64,000 bases of DNA from Nageia nagi (taxonomy: Eukaryota; Pinophyta): assembly GCA_050084985.1 (NCBI GenBank), contig JBITNC010000002.1, positions 31,062,001 through 31,126,000 on the forward strand. The letters are read 5' to 3'. The position numbers and the translations under genes are program-made. Under the pieces are notes generated by a model, which was given only the letters and a program-made list of their open reading frames with translations, ran no database searches and was not told the origin of the DNA. This document shows, in pieces, positions 1-11,595 of the stretch. Numbering within the stretch: position 1 is the first letter of the stretch; every line of letters begins with the position of its first letter.

Positions 1-61
1 TCAAGTTTTTAAACTATTGATTAAAGTCCTCAATATGCATAATGTGTGAAATAATGACTTC

Positions 62-1012
62 ATAGAAGAGAGGGGCCCATAATGGTGCATCCTACCTTTC
101 AAAGTCCACATGGAGTGCCACTAAATTTTTTTATTAAATATTATGGACATGTCAGCAAGCTAATTCTGCACTTGGCAATTTGTTTTGTGCCAATTGAACT
201 TAGTTTGCCATGTGTAATATCTTGATTGGTCCAATGTGTTAAAATAGTGCTTGTTCAAAGAGATGACTAGTGGTGGGTTAGATCCACCCCCATGCATATG
301 GGATAAGGAATTTGTAGCTGATGGTATAGACATGTGCCATCCAAATGTATTACCACCTTTTATATGTACTTCCATCCCACTCCTACCTATTCACTCCCAT
401 TTTCAACATGTTAGTGGACATTTAATTGACATTGCATGGTGTAAGTTGTCAAAGAGCATAAAAGCTGTGTTTCATCATAAATCACATTCATTGGTGTATG
501 GTTAATTGAGGAATAGTTTGGAGTATTGGGTGCCTTAGGCACCAATACATGTTGAACTCCCTTCCAATGCATGTTTGGCTCTGTGTCCTATTTGTAGTTG
601 TTTGGTTTCATAGGGAGTGTTATTATACATATCCATTTATGATTCTATCCCTCTTATAAGTATAGATTTTCATTTAGATGGGACATTCATATTAAGACTT
701 GTATTTAGTTAGGTTATGGGTTTCTAGTTGATTTTTAATCCTATCTGATTTTTTTTTCTTATTTTAAATTTTTTTAAGGGATGCTCATAGTGAAGAAATA
801 TTTTTAGGATAAAGAAACACTTGAAATGGAGAGCATGGAAGAAGGTTATATGACAAAGATTCTTTGTGCAAATGGATAAAAGGAAATCCAAGTTGGTGAA
901 GTACAATCATGACCATTTGTGTATTCTTAATTTGGAGTGTTATTGTAATTCTTAAATAGAATGCATTCCTAAGATTTGAAGTTGTTACTTAAGTTATAAT
1001 TGTTACAATTAT
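62..1012 (+). repeat. Left copy of a ~1 kb segmental duplication
   Basis: This stretch aligns in the same orientation with about 51583-52560. Shared blocks include the start (ATAATGGTGCA, then AAGTCCAC), the middle (TTTGTAGTTGTTTGG) and the end (ATTCTTAAATAGAATGC). Similarity is interrupted by small indels and many substitutions, so the duplication is old. The right-hand copy lies just upstream of the intact ankyrin gene. This copy may therefore mark a third, former gene unit to the left of the window. No conserved reading frame spans both copies, so I treat it as non-coding. An unrecognised repeat family is the alternative. Confidence 0.75.
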
Positions 1013-1312
1013 ACATTAATGTTCCAGAGGGGATTCAATATATTTTTTAGTTTTTGAATGTATTAAAGTAATTATATTACAAGTCTTCAACACTTATCAA
1101 AGTGGTTTTCATTTTAGTAATTGTAGTAATAGTAGAAGTCGTAATGCAGTAATATGAACAAATAAAATGAATTATTTCTTATCAACTAAGTGACTGGATC
1201 ATAGGTAATTCAAATTCACAAAAAGTTAAAATTCCCCATTGGTGTTCTTCAATACAGAAATAAATATTGAGTGGCATAAAATCAAAACAATCTATTTTAT
1301 ATTTATTCTCAC

Positions 1313-2313
1313 CTTCCTTGTCTAAGAAATTGGTATATCTATGTACTCTAGTGTTGTAGGAGGCATAAAAGGTTTTGTAGGCCTTGCACTTGAAGCTGCA
1401 AAATTAAGTAAATAATTTAAATGTAAGTCTTGTTAAACAAGAGTATATATTTTTGCATTTAAAGTATATTTAAAGTAAAAACTGAAGCATTACTAACTTC
1501 AAGACTACTATCTACTTCAAGAATACTTTTCAACTAATACTATAGGTTTCATTCTTCCACTTCATAATAATTGAATAATTAACCAAAGATATATACAGAA
1601 GCTAAGAGCTTAAAATTATATGGCAATTAAAATATTTTTCATAGAGTACTATTATCTCGGTATAAATCAAAAACTTTAATCCATAAGTTATGCATTATGT
1701 CAAAAATTGATGCAATATTAAAATATCACTTACAAAATAAAACATATTTCATACATTAATCTTGAATAAAAGAGATTTCAAGCAATAAAAGTATTTGATT
1801 ACTCAAAATCAATACCATGTCAAGTAAACATATCTGCAATATAGTTCCAACATGTAAACAATGAAAATTAAAATACAAATCTTCACCTAAATAATCCTCT
1901 ATATCAACCTTCACAATGCATCTATTAGGACCAGTACCTTTTATGCTTGAAATGGACACTTAAACAATGGCATCAAATGGTAAATCCAAAATCAATATAG
2001 TGTATAAGATCCAAGTTAGTTTATTGTTATTAAATCAATAAATGGTAAAAAATAATCTTATTATCCTTTGCCATCTTCATCGCAATAGGGCTAGCAAATA
2101 TGCAATCTTTTGATTGAAGAACAATAATCTTTTCCATTTAGGAGTTTATGTAGGGTTTGGAGTGTCTTCCTTTGATGGTGGTGGTGGCTCGGGGTTTTTT
2201 TCCTTAGAATTAGCTTTGTATGGAGCCTCTTCATTTGTAGTAGCCTATCTTGGAGTTGTGTAATCCTTAAATTTTTCAATATTCCCATCCTCTTCTATGA
2301 TGATTGCAATTAC
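1313..2313 (-). pseudogene. Fragment of mitochondrial pyruvate dehydrogenase E2 (dihydrolipoyl acetyltransferase) gene with introns
   Basis: Three exon-like blocks on the minus strand encode, in order, the hinge after the lipoyl domain (about 2313-2057: EEDGNIEKFKDY, then a PEPPPPSKED linker and, in a shifted frame, IFASPIAMKMAKDNK), the E3-binding domain (1958-1887: SISSIKGTGPNRCIVKVDIE) and the next linker (1395-1313: TTLEYIDIPISxTRKV). These match plant PDH-E2 segments such as IFASP...K and SSIKGTGP. Blocks are bounded by AG acceptors (TTTAG, TAAG, TGCAG) and GT donors at 1886 and 1312, so it was copied as genomic DNA and not from mRNA. In-frame TAG and TAA codons, a frameshift before IFASP and a lost donor after 2057 show it is dead. 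The lipoyl and catalytic domains are absent nearby. The family identification is strong; its origin is unknown. Confidence 0.85.
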
Positions 2314-2626
2314 CTAAATGAAAACCACTTTGATAAACTCAATTTACTTGCTTTGTAACTTTGAGGAGTATAAGGGAATACATATATTCATGCTCAAGAA
2401 TAAATAGTTCATTTTATCAAGGTTGTAGGTGTTATTTAAATTTGAAGGATCTAAATTTGGATTCATGTGTTGCTTCTCTTTGGTTTTAAGTCATCTTTTT
2501 TTAAGATAGAAGGGAGAACATAACATAGCCAAAATAGGCTTTGTGATTTTATTATGCAACTTAATTATATGAGAAACAATCATTTTAAAATGATGATAAA
2601 AGACTTATCTATTTATTTATTAACCT

Positions 2627-3005
2627 CTATTTTCTTGTTATACTAGATTTTCTAATTATATATATATACACTTTTGGAATGGATGCAAGTGGCTCGATAA
2701 TTTGATACTCAAAGGAATCAACTTTTGGAATTAATTCATTAATCTTCAAATTATGTGTTAAGAGTTGGTATATATCAAATGTTAACCATCTATAATATAT
2801 ATATAAGTAGTCTCCATTATGTTTGAACTTAAGGTATTTATGAAAGGTGGATGGGATAGCCTTCATCTCATGAATAAATGAGCTTTCAAGTAACAAGTTG
2901 TATTGAAAATGTTTATCAATGCCATAAAATATAGCATTAATTATTCTAGGATCCAATTTAATTACCAAAGTAGTAATTCCTTTAGAATCTCTTTGCTTAT
3001 TATCA
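2627..3005 (-). pseudogene. Ty3/Gypsy protease-region relic
   Basis: The minus strand encodes QYNLLLESSFIHEMKAIPST followed by FHKYLKFKHNGD. This is the conserved segment after the aspartic protease of Tat/Athila-type Gypsy polyproteins (usual form YNLLLGRPWIHEMKA.PST.HQ.LKF). The Gypsy element at 5594-6280 has the same block (YNMLLGRPWIHDMESVPST). No gag, RT or LTR is attached, so this is an isolated fragment. It adjoins a Copia relic beginning near 3190 in the same orientation. Confidence 0.7.
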
Positions 3006-3189
3006 ATTTCTCTAATAATAAAAAAATCTTCTTTATTTTAAGACTTATGTAAACTAAGTTTTTTAAGAAACGAACTAGAATAAATGTTAGACTTGATCCA
3101 TTGTTAATACATGATAGTATGTTTTTTTAAAATAAGAGTATAATTATTGGAACCATGGTTCTAATGATACTCTTGTTTTTTAACCATAT

Positions 3190-3582
3190 CCATCATATAA
3201 TAAGTATAATGGATAAGGTTATTTGCCAATTGAATTATACTCTTATTGTCACAAAAGATGATAATAGGATGACATTGCTTCTTATTGATTCCTTCCAATA
3301 TCTTCCTAAGCCATAAGGCTTGTGCATTACTTGAAGTTGTTGTAAAATAAAGATTAATTGATCTTTTCTCTTTTAAAATTTAATTGGTTAGTCCAAAACA
3401 AAGAGTAAAATAAGTATCAAAAGTGGATTTTCATCATCCAAACTACCCTTAAAATCACTATAACTAATAAGGTCCATTTCCTTAGTTGAATAATAATGAA
3501 TACCAAAATCAATAATACATTTCACATACCTAAAGATTCTCTTAGAAGCCTTTATATAAATTTTAGATCGTTTATTCATATA
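3190..3582 (-). pseudogene. Old Copia relic, RT C-terminus/RNase H half (left part)
   Basis: The minus strand encodes KASKRIFRYVKCIIDFGIHY, then SYSDFKGSLDD and, in another frame, NAQALWLRKILEGI and FCDNKSIIQLANN. These are the end of RT and the RNase H domain of a Ty1/Copia polyprotein. Several frame changes and stops are present. The block ends exactly where the Gypsy LTR begins. The missing upstream part of the same polyprotein resumes beyond the other Gypsy LTR at 22878, so the Gypsy element landed inside this Copia. Confidence 0.8.
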
Positions 3583-3587
3583 CCATG

Positions 3588-4229
3588 TGTAGACACCTTA
3601 AAATGAACCTTTATGTATTTAATAAATCATTGTAATCACTTAATATATTATTATGTAAAAAGGAATTAAAAATGTATAAAAGAGGTGTAGGCCATGTATT
3701 TGACCCTTGTGGATTGTACAAGGGGTCAAAATATCGAAGTCATGTAAACTTGTATCATATATAAGGGTATAATTTGATGACCTATAGATCATGAATGAAT
3801 CATGGGAAAATAATTATTTCAAGCTAATACAAGTATTATCAATTGAAGATCATTTTAAGGATTGCAACTTACTTTATCTATCTACATTACACATCTATTA
3901 TTTTGTAAGTTTGCATGTATGTTAATAATTTCATTATTTGCTAATTCGCTCATCCCTACATTCTTGTTTGCATCTATAATTTCACTTATCTTATGGTGTT
4001 GATGGCATACCAATTTTAGGAAACTGACAACATACCTATTCATGAATATATGCTCTATCTTTTATGCATTTTATGATTAACAAAATGAATATATAATCTA
4101 AGTAAACACTATTGTATTCCCACTACATGTTATTACCATATTACTAATATATGCATCAATATTTATAAAGTAGAACAATAGTGCATTAATCAACCCCATT
4201 TGTATTAATTGCATTATTTAGCTACTACA
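3588..4229 (+). repeat. GypA 5' LTR
   Basis: It runs TG...CA and aligns end to end with 22231-22872, with visible scattered substitutions. A likely TATA box (TATAAAAG) lies at 3675-3682. Confidence 0.92.
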
Positions 4230-4231
4230 TT

Positions 4232-4249
4232 TTGGTGAACTTGGCTGCT
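4232..4249 (+). other. GypA primer-binding site (probable)
   Basis: TTGGTGAACTTGGCTG starts two to three bases inside the 5' LTR, where the tRNA primer anneals. The GypB element has TTGGTGAACCTAACTG at the same place. I cannot assign the tRNA by eye. Confidence 0.6.
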
Positions 4250-4351
4250 CAATTTATCTTTCCCTAGAGGCAATATTGCGCTAATGATTCTTATTAGGAT
4301 TAGGCTTCCAGTGCCATATATTTCTATCTTTAGGATGCTAGTGGTGTTAAT

Positions 4352-5560
4352 ATGGATCAACTCACAATCACGCTTCTAGATCTGAACATGAATATTTTGG
4401 ATTTAGGAAGGGAGATTGCTATGAATAATAATCCAGTTTCTAGCTCAACTAATCCAAGAGGTTCATTTAATACCTCACCATCCAATCCTAATGACTATGA
4501 TGGCATTTTCATTTCACCCTTGATGGATTACATTCATAATTTTCCCCTACCACCTAATCATAAGACCCCCAAGTTCGAGATGTTCAGTGATGAATAGGAG
4601 CCCAAGCAACATCTCATTAGTTTTTAGGAGGAGTGCTTATTGAAATTGGTTTTAGATGAGAGGTTAATGGATAGATTCTTCCCAAGGAGTTTGAAAGGTG
4701 ATGCTACTTAGTGGTTCTACTCTCTGCTTGGTCAGTCTATTGATTCCTTCAAAACCTTAGTTTGAATATTTATGGGTCAATACAAGCATCATATTAAATA
4801 ACAAGGCAATATATCAAAAGAATGTGCACTTCATCAAGTAATAAATGAAACCATAAAGAAGTATGTATTACACTTCAAAAAGGTATGACAAACTACTCAA
4901 GTTAAACTAGTTGAATTTGAGATTTGTGGCATATTTCATGAATCTATTATTCCTTTACTTCAATTGCATGATTCTAGTGCTAAGGATGTTGGTTTTAGTA
5001 CTCTAGTTCAACAATTAGTGCAAAAAGAGAAAATTTTATCATCTATAGGATAGCTTAAATGTACATCTAATAATTTTTTCAAAGATAATAGGAAATCATA
5101 CAATAAGAAAGAGTAGAAACTAGTTAATATGGAAAATATACCCAAGACTTCTCCAAAGGCACAAAGATCTACTTTCTCAAAAGAGACCAACTATACATTT
5201 TCAGTTCCACCAAGAATTCTTTTGAGGGACTTAATGAAGAAAGGCCTCCTATACCCACTTGAAAAAATTGATGAGGATAACCCTTTAGGACACTTTGAGG
5301 CATATTGTACTTATCATCAATGAAAAGGGCAAATTACAAACTTTTGCAAAATATTAGAAGCAATTATCATATCCCTCATAGAACAAGAAAGGTACAAGAT
5401 TGATGAACATCTTGCTAAGCAAGGAGATGCCATAAATATGGTCACAGTAGTCAAAGAGGTGTGTGCTAACTTGTAAAGAGGACATCCACACAATGTTCCA
5501 AATCCAATTACCACTAAACAAGTAAGTATCCCACCTGATCCTAAAGTTTATAGTATGATT
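4352..5560 (+). pseudogene. GypA gag
   Basis: Translation from 4352 gives a gag-like protein: MDQLTITLLDLNMNILDLG..., then EPKQHLISF, RLMDRFFPRSLKGDAT, WFYSLLGQSIDSFK, and a C-terminal stretch with CTYHQ near 5315. The capsid core motif FPRSLKGxA..WFYSL is typical of Tat/Athila gag. The frame matches the protease block at 5594. Stops interrupt it repeatedly, for example TAG at about 4595, in the second line near 4625 and before WFYSL, and TGA near 5321. Most are consistent with a CAG, CAA or TGG codon losing a C or G. Confidence 0.8.
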
Positions 5561-5593
5561 GATCAATAAAAAAATACACCAACCAAGATTAAT

Positions 5594-6280
5594 TTGTATG
5601 ATCTCATTTCTACTTCTCAAGCTCATAGGGATGTTTTATATACTTTATTTAAGAATGAAACTATTCCTACTAACATGTCAGTGGCTACATTTTTTGAGAA
5701 GCTCCAAACCATTAGGGAAAGTGACACTATCTCCTTTCACAAATCTGAAATACTCAACCAAGAACTACTAGATGAGTGTGCAGCTTTATATACCACCCCT
5801 ATAGTAGATGAATGGGAAGCAAAAAGGACCATGGTAGATAATGGTTTAGCTATGAATGTGTGTTCTAACCATTTTTTGACTCAATTACAAGAAAAAGATG
5901 TAACCATCACCCTATTAGATGAAGCTACTTTCAGAATTAGAGCCTATGATAGTTCTTCTAAGAAACCACTAGGCATAGTTGCCATCATGATTACCATAGG
6001 AGTTAGAATTATTCCAACTAAGTTTCAAGTAGTTGATTCCAAGTTATCTTATAACATGCTTTTAGGAAGACCTTGGATCCATGATATGGAATCTGTTCCT
6101 TCTACATTACATGGTAGACTAAAATTTGAATTCCAAGGAGAAGTACATACAATCTTAGCTAATCCTGAACCCTATGCACTATTCAATGCTGCTAACTTTA
6201 AGGAGATGGCCTTAGTTCCATCACTTTTCAAAATAAAACCCTTGGATGATCCCACATCGAGGGCAAATATATATAAATAA
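5594..6280 (+). pseudogene. GypA protease region
   Basis: This 228-codon open stretch continues the gag frame. It contains VDNGLAMNVCSNHFL, the place of the retropepsin active site (usually VD.GAS.NV.....L), then YNMLLGRPWIHDMESVPST and LKFEFQGEVHTI. The Asp remains but the following T/S-G-A triad is altered. It is the longest uninterrupted coding piece of this element. It carries no start of its own and would be made as part of gag-pol. Confidence 0.8.
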
Positions 6281-6971
6281 GTGCAAATCATATAAATAGG
6301 TATGGGCACTTACAAAATAGATGATACAAACTTATTTACATCTATTAAAGACTTGGGATGATGTTGAATATTGGTTATTTCAAGCTACCAACATTATGTT
6401 ATTTTGCATACATAGCACCAACACCATATGGATGATGATGTTAGTGATCCTTCCAACTCTATTCTATCTGAAATGATGAACCTATCTTTTACATATGATG
6501 TCCTTATGTCTTTTGAATCAGGTAAAACCTTTCCTTCTACTTTTGTTCAAAAAATATGGTTAACAATTACAAGTACAAAGGAAGAGGTTTAGGTAAAACT
6601 GAGCAAGGTATGTCTATTTTTTTATTTTTCCAAAAACATAGCTTACTAAGATCGGTATAGGTAGTGATGGATAGGTCAAACAAAAATGGGGTCCTATATA
6701 GTTTATTAAAACATCTAATGTGATAAAATTATCTGATGAAATTGATGAAGATATGTGGATTGATCATAGCTTGCCTCTTACCTTTCATTGTTTTAGTACT
6801 AATGATGATTTTCTTAAATACTTGGGGGCACATTCAAAATTGCCCAAGTCTAACGAAAAACGTCATGCCTCTTATATGCTTCATGAGTATGCTTACTTTG
6901 GCCAAGAGGTCAATTTTCATTATGTGTTACAGGTTCAACCCTTATAACAAGCTAAGATTTCTGATCCTACT

Positions 6972-8393
6972 ATGGAGGATTTGCCATCATTATTACCAAC
7001 AAAGAAGGATCTCACCTTCCCACAAGAAGAGTTGCTAAACATTAACATTGGCACTATAGATAAGGAGAGATTACTTCAAATTGGAGTAGCCCTAGCCTCT
7101 TTTGAGCAAGAAAGGTACAAATCTAAATTCATCACACATTCTAAAAATTTTGCATGGTCTTATGATGATATGCCTAGGTTATATCCTTCATTTGTTATGC
7201 ATAATTTGCCATTAAAAGCAAATGCCAAACCAATTAAGCAAAAGCCTAAAAAAATGCATCCTTATAAGGCCTTGTTAGTCAAAAAGAGATTGAAAATTAC
7301 TTGTAAGCAAGATTCATAGAGCTTATTGATTATTCTAAGTGGATTTATAACATTTTTCCTATTACTAAACCAATTGGTGAAATACAAGTATGTACCGATT
7401 TTCATGATATCAACAATGCTTGTCCTAAGGATGATTTTCCATTGCCTAATATTGATATTATTGTTGATAGCATAGTTGGTCATGATATGTTGTCATTTTT
7501 GGATGTTTTTTATGGTTATAATCAAATATTAATTAATCCTACTAATTGACATAAAATCACTTTCACAACCCCTTGGGGCAATTTTTATTAGAAGGTTATG
7601 CCTTTTGGACTAAAAAATGTAGGTGCTACATATGAAAGAGCCAGGGTCAGTATGTTCCATAAGCATATTCATAAAATAGTGGAGGTCTATGTTGATGACA
7701 TTCTTGTCAAATCAAAGCAAGGTCAAGACCATCTCCAAGCCCTTGAAGAGGTATTCGACATTTTGTAAAGATACAAACTAAGACTTAAACCTTCAAAGTG
7801 TGCATTTGGAGTCATTTTGTATTAACATGCCTCCCCCTAGAAACCTAAAACAACTTAGAAGTCTTCAAGGAAAGATAAATTTAGTTAGGAGGTTCATCTC
7901 ACAACTAGGGGATAAGTGTAGACCATTCATTCACTTACTTAAGAAGGATGTCAAGTTTGTATGGGATGTGGATTGCCAAAAATCATTTAAAGATATTAAG
8001 AAATATTTTCTTAACCCCCTATCCATGTTCCCATGGATTTTCCCAACCTTCTTACTTGTATAGTTCAGCCTCCTTTTATGCCATAGGAACCATGCTAAGT
8101 CAAAAAATTGAAAATAACAAAGAGAGGGCTATCTATTATCTAAGCAAGACATTAGTTGATTATGAGACAAGGTACACTCCTATGGAGAAGATTTGCTTTG
8201 ATATGATATTTACCACTAAAAAATTAAGGCATTACTTGTTATATTGTTCCACATATGTTGTTAGTCTTGTTGATCCTTTAAAATATCTTGTGGCTAAACA
8301 ACACTTATCCAATAGATTTGCAAAGTGGCTAATGTTATTGCAAGATTTTGATATTAATGTGGTGAAACAAAAATATATTAATGGATAAGCTAT
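6972..8393 (+). pseudogene. GypA reverse transcriptase and first RNase H
   Basis: The RT begins around 7195 with MHNLPLKANAKPIKQKPKKM. It continues through VCTDFHDINNACPKDDFPLP, TPWGNFYxKVMPFGLKNVGA and the catalytic YVDDILVKSKQGQDH (Asp pair at 7688-7699). RNase H follows from about 7830 to 8390, with MLSQKIENNKERAIYYLSKT and ETRYTPMEKICFDMIF. Frame changes occur near 7310, 7830 and 8060, and stops replace residues at about 7548, 7590 and 7767. All RT core motifs are still readable, so the family call is firm. Confidence 0.88.
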
Positions 8394-8579
8394 TCTATAT
8401 GTGATAGCAAATTTCTCTCAAGAAGGTGAGGAGGTTTTCAATGAATAATTTCCTTATATTTTTGAGGAGAAGCCATGATGCTAATGGCCTGATGACCTAT
8501 CAATAAGGTGCCAGTGGCACAACTTTGAAGAGATCTTTGTCCCTAATTATTATATTTATCTTCTAGAGGATGAGCCTAT

Positions 8580-8965
8580 AGTTTGGACCCTATATTTTGA
8601 TGGTTCTAGATGATTTCATGGAGTAGGGGTAGGCATTATTTTTGTCTCCCCTACCAATCAAGTAATTCCTATTGCACATAAATTGGATTTCAAATGCATT
8701 AATAATATGGTTGAGTATGAAGCTTTGATACTAGGATTGAAGGTAGATTTAGAACTGAAAATTGTAGATATAGAAATTTATGGGGACTCATATTTTGTTT
8801 TCAACCAAGTGAAGGGTACTTATAATACCAAAGATGAGAAGCTAAGGCCTTATAGGGTGGTTGTGATTGACTAGTTGGATAGGCTTGATAGGTATACTAT
8901 TGAGACCATTCCTAGGACTAAAAATAGATATATAGATGCTATGTCAAGCATGCCCTATTTGGTAC
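8580..8965 (+). pseudogene. GypA second (archaeal-type) RNase H
   Basis: It encodes TLYFDGSR, then GVGVGIIFVSPTNQVIPIAH, NNMVEYEALILGLKVDLEL, IYGDSYFVFNQVKGTY and IPRTKNRYIDAMSSM. The D...E...D order, with FDGSR, EYEAL and GDS, marks an additional RNase H domain of archaeal/plant type between the first RNase H and integrase. That arrangement is a hallmark of Tat-lineage Gypsy elements. One stop falls after FDGSR (TGA near 8610) and one at 8872. Confidence 0.85.
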
Positions 8966-9163
8966 CAATTGATATTGAAGATGAGGAGACCATTCTCACT
9001 ATCCATAAGTTAAGTTCTCCATCTTACATAACTCATATTCATTCTATTTTTTGTTGTCTTGTTGCCAATGATGATGCTTTTCAAGACTAATATTTTGATA
9101 TCTATAACTAATTAAGAGACTAAAGTTATTCCTTCTAGATATAATAACAATGATAGACTAAGA

Positions 9164-10222
9164 TTGAGAAGGAATCCTATAAAATATGTTATCATTGGTG
9201 ATATTTTATATAGAATATCCTTTAATGGTGCATTGTTGACATGTTTAACACAAGATGAGATAGCTACTTCTTTAGAGCAAGCTCATGATGGATTGTGTGG
9301 TGGCCATTTTTATGCCAAAGTTATTTATAAAAAGATCTTGAGAATAGGGTACTATTGGCCTACTATGGAAGAAGATTTTCATACTCATGTGAAAGCATGT
9401 GTGTCATGTCAAAAGCATGCAAACTTAGAAAAATAGCCCACTCAAGAACTCAATTCCATTATTTCTCCATGGCCCTTTGCTACTTGGGGCATAGATTTGA
9501 TTGGCATGATTAATCCTAATTCTAGAGAAGGACACAAATTTATCATCATAGCTATAGAATATACTACCAAGTGGGTGAAATCCATCTCCATGAAGTCAGT
9601 TACACAAGAAAAGATTATTGCACTCCTTACAGAATACATCATCACTAGATTTGGTGTGCCACAAAGGTTGATCATGGATAATGGTCCAAATCTCAAGGGC
9701 AAGGATATGCAAGCATTTTATAAAAAGTTTCACATCACACAAACCTTTTCTTTAGTTTACTACCCTTAAGGCAATGGTCAAGCTAAAGCAACAAACAAGA
9801 CACTTAAGAGTATTCTTGCCAAAACATAGGATAAGTACAAAAGAGATTGGCATGAGCAATTGCCATATGCACTATGGGCCTACAGAATTAGTGTTCAAAT
9901 AGCCATTGGGGTAACCCACTTTTCATTGGTATATGAATATGAGACCATTATTCCACTTGAGTTAGAGATTCCTTCACTTAGGATCTCTTTACAAGGTGAT
10001 ATTCCAAATGAAGGTGCAAGAAAAGCAAGATTGCGATAGTTAGAGATGTTAGATGAAAAAAGAATCAAATCCATTGAGCATTAAAAGGTCTACCATGCCA
10101 AACTTAAGAGAGCATTTGGTAAGAAGATAAAATCTAAAGAGTTCAAAATAGGGGACCTAATCTTAAAAGAGAATATCAACAAACAGTAACAAATGAGGAA
10201 GCTAAAAACAAATTTGAACCTA
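9164..10222 (+). pseudogene. GypA integrase, N-terminal and catalytic part
   Basis: The HHCC zinc-binding domain is visible (HDGLCGGHFYAKVIYKKI... then CVSCQKHAN). The catalytic core follows: WPFATWGIDLIG with the first Asp, RFGVPQRLIMDNGPNL with the second Asp, and the region where the third acid is expected after a stop at about 9769 (PxGNGQAKATNKTLK). Next come LPYALWAYRISVQ and GVTHFSLVYEYE, then FGKKIKSKEFKIGDLILKEN. The frame ends at 10227, where a Copia element is inserted. Its final residues lie at 18995-19119. Confidence 0.88.
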
Positions 10223-10227
10223 ATTGG

Positions 10228-10716
10228 TGAAGGATTTGAACTAGATCTAAACAAATCCTCTAGGACCTTAGACTAGGAAACTCATGTGTACACAAGATAA
10301 CACAATCACTCAAGATAACACATCAATATAATGTGGTTCCTCCCTCCTTGGGAGTACATCCACAACTAGTTCTCTTATTCTCAAATCTATGTCTCTCTTA
10401 CAACTATTCTCTAGCTCTCTCCTACACAACCAAGTAGAGTAATCTTACTCAAAACTTAGATATCTTTACATGAGGAGAGGCCCTCTTTTTATAGGTTGAG
10501 AGCACCTCCCTAACCTTCCTTTAACCCAAGGGTAAGGTTAGGGTTACATTAAATGTACCACCAAACTTCAACCTACCAACTAACTCCTTTGGTAAAGTCA
10601 AAGTCTATACATTAAAGAATTCTATTAATCACTTAAGGTATCTACATACCCTTAAGTGATTAATTGAATTTACAAGGAGTCTAGATATTCACAATATTTC
10701 ATTACAAATTCTAACA
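10228..10716 (-). repeat. Cop1 3' LTR
   Basis: This is the partner of 18507-18994. It differs by one base in the TATA region and one extra base in the run near 10590. Confidence 0.95.
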
Positions 10717-10725
10717 CTCCCCCTT
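10717..10725 (-). other. Cop1 polypurine tract
   Basis: The minus strand reads AAGGGGGAG immediately before the TG of the 3' LTR, the plus-strand primer site. Confidence 0.9.
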
Positions 10726-11191
10726 AATGCAATATTGGGATAGAGCGTAGAAGAGAGAAGAGAGAGAGTAAGAGAGAGTTCTCCTCCATAGAGATACAAG
10801 TGGAGATGAGAACTTTTACATATTTTGAGAATCTTTTTGAGAACTAGTATGAGACTCACTACATTACCATTTGACAAAAATGGTTTACAATACAATCATT
10901 AACCACAACTGGTTTCACTGTACATAGTAGTCGATCAACTTTAAGCTGACATGTGAGTCTCCATGAGCTTGCTTTCACAAGGTGAGTAACCTGCATTTCT
11001 AAAGAAGATCCTGCATGCTACAAGCAACTCATGAACAAAATCAGTTAGATGCATCATATATTCAAATAAGAAAATCAAATAATGCCATCTTATAAATAAC
11101 TGATCAATGGTGCACTATAAGCCATCACGGAGATGCCAAGCCATCACTCATAGTCACCTGTTGTATATAGACATGTGTTGATAGAGCATAA

Positions 11192-11487
11192 AATTGTACA
11201 ACGAGTTTCTCACGCAGAGCAAACTCACCACGGAGGTATAGAATGTACAATAAGTTCGTCACGCAGAGCGAACTTACCACAGAGGTATATTAATTACATG
11301 CTCAAAATTTGTACAATAAGTTTCTCACGCAGAGCAAACTCACCACGGAGGTATAAAATGTACAACAAGTTTGTCACGTAGAGCAAACTTACCAGTGAGG
11401 TATAAAATAATCAACACTCTATAACAACAATTGTACAACAAGTTTGTCATGCAGAGCAAACTTACCACGAGGTCTAGAATGTACAAT
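11192..11487 (-). repeat. ~49-bp tandem repeats with internal dyad near Cop1 3' LTR
   Basis: Five units plus a partial one, starting near 11192, 11242, 11306, 11356 and 11428, carry the core TTTCTCACGCAGAGCAAACT. Each core is an imperfect inverted repeat (AGTTT...AAACT). Two spacers interrupt the array. Cop2 has diverged relatives at 33005-33175. Confidence 0.85.
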
Positions 11488-11595
11488 CAAAAAAGGCCTC
11501 TTAGAGGTGAAGTTGTCATCACTAACAAAAGTTTAAACTTCACTCCCCCTTGAGGGCAACTTCACCAACCCTAGAGAATCCCTAAGCTTGCAGAA

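Noticed and set aside
11192-11487. CRISPR-like array
   Set aside because: Units are diverged, nearly contiguous and lie within a plant LTR retrotransposon, so there are no spacers in the CRISPR sense.
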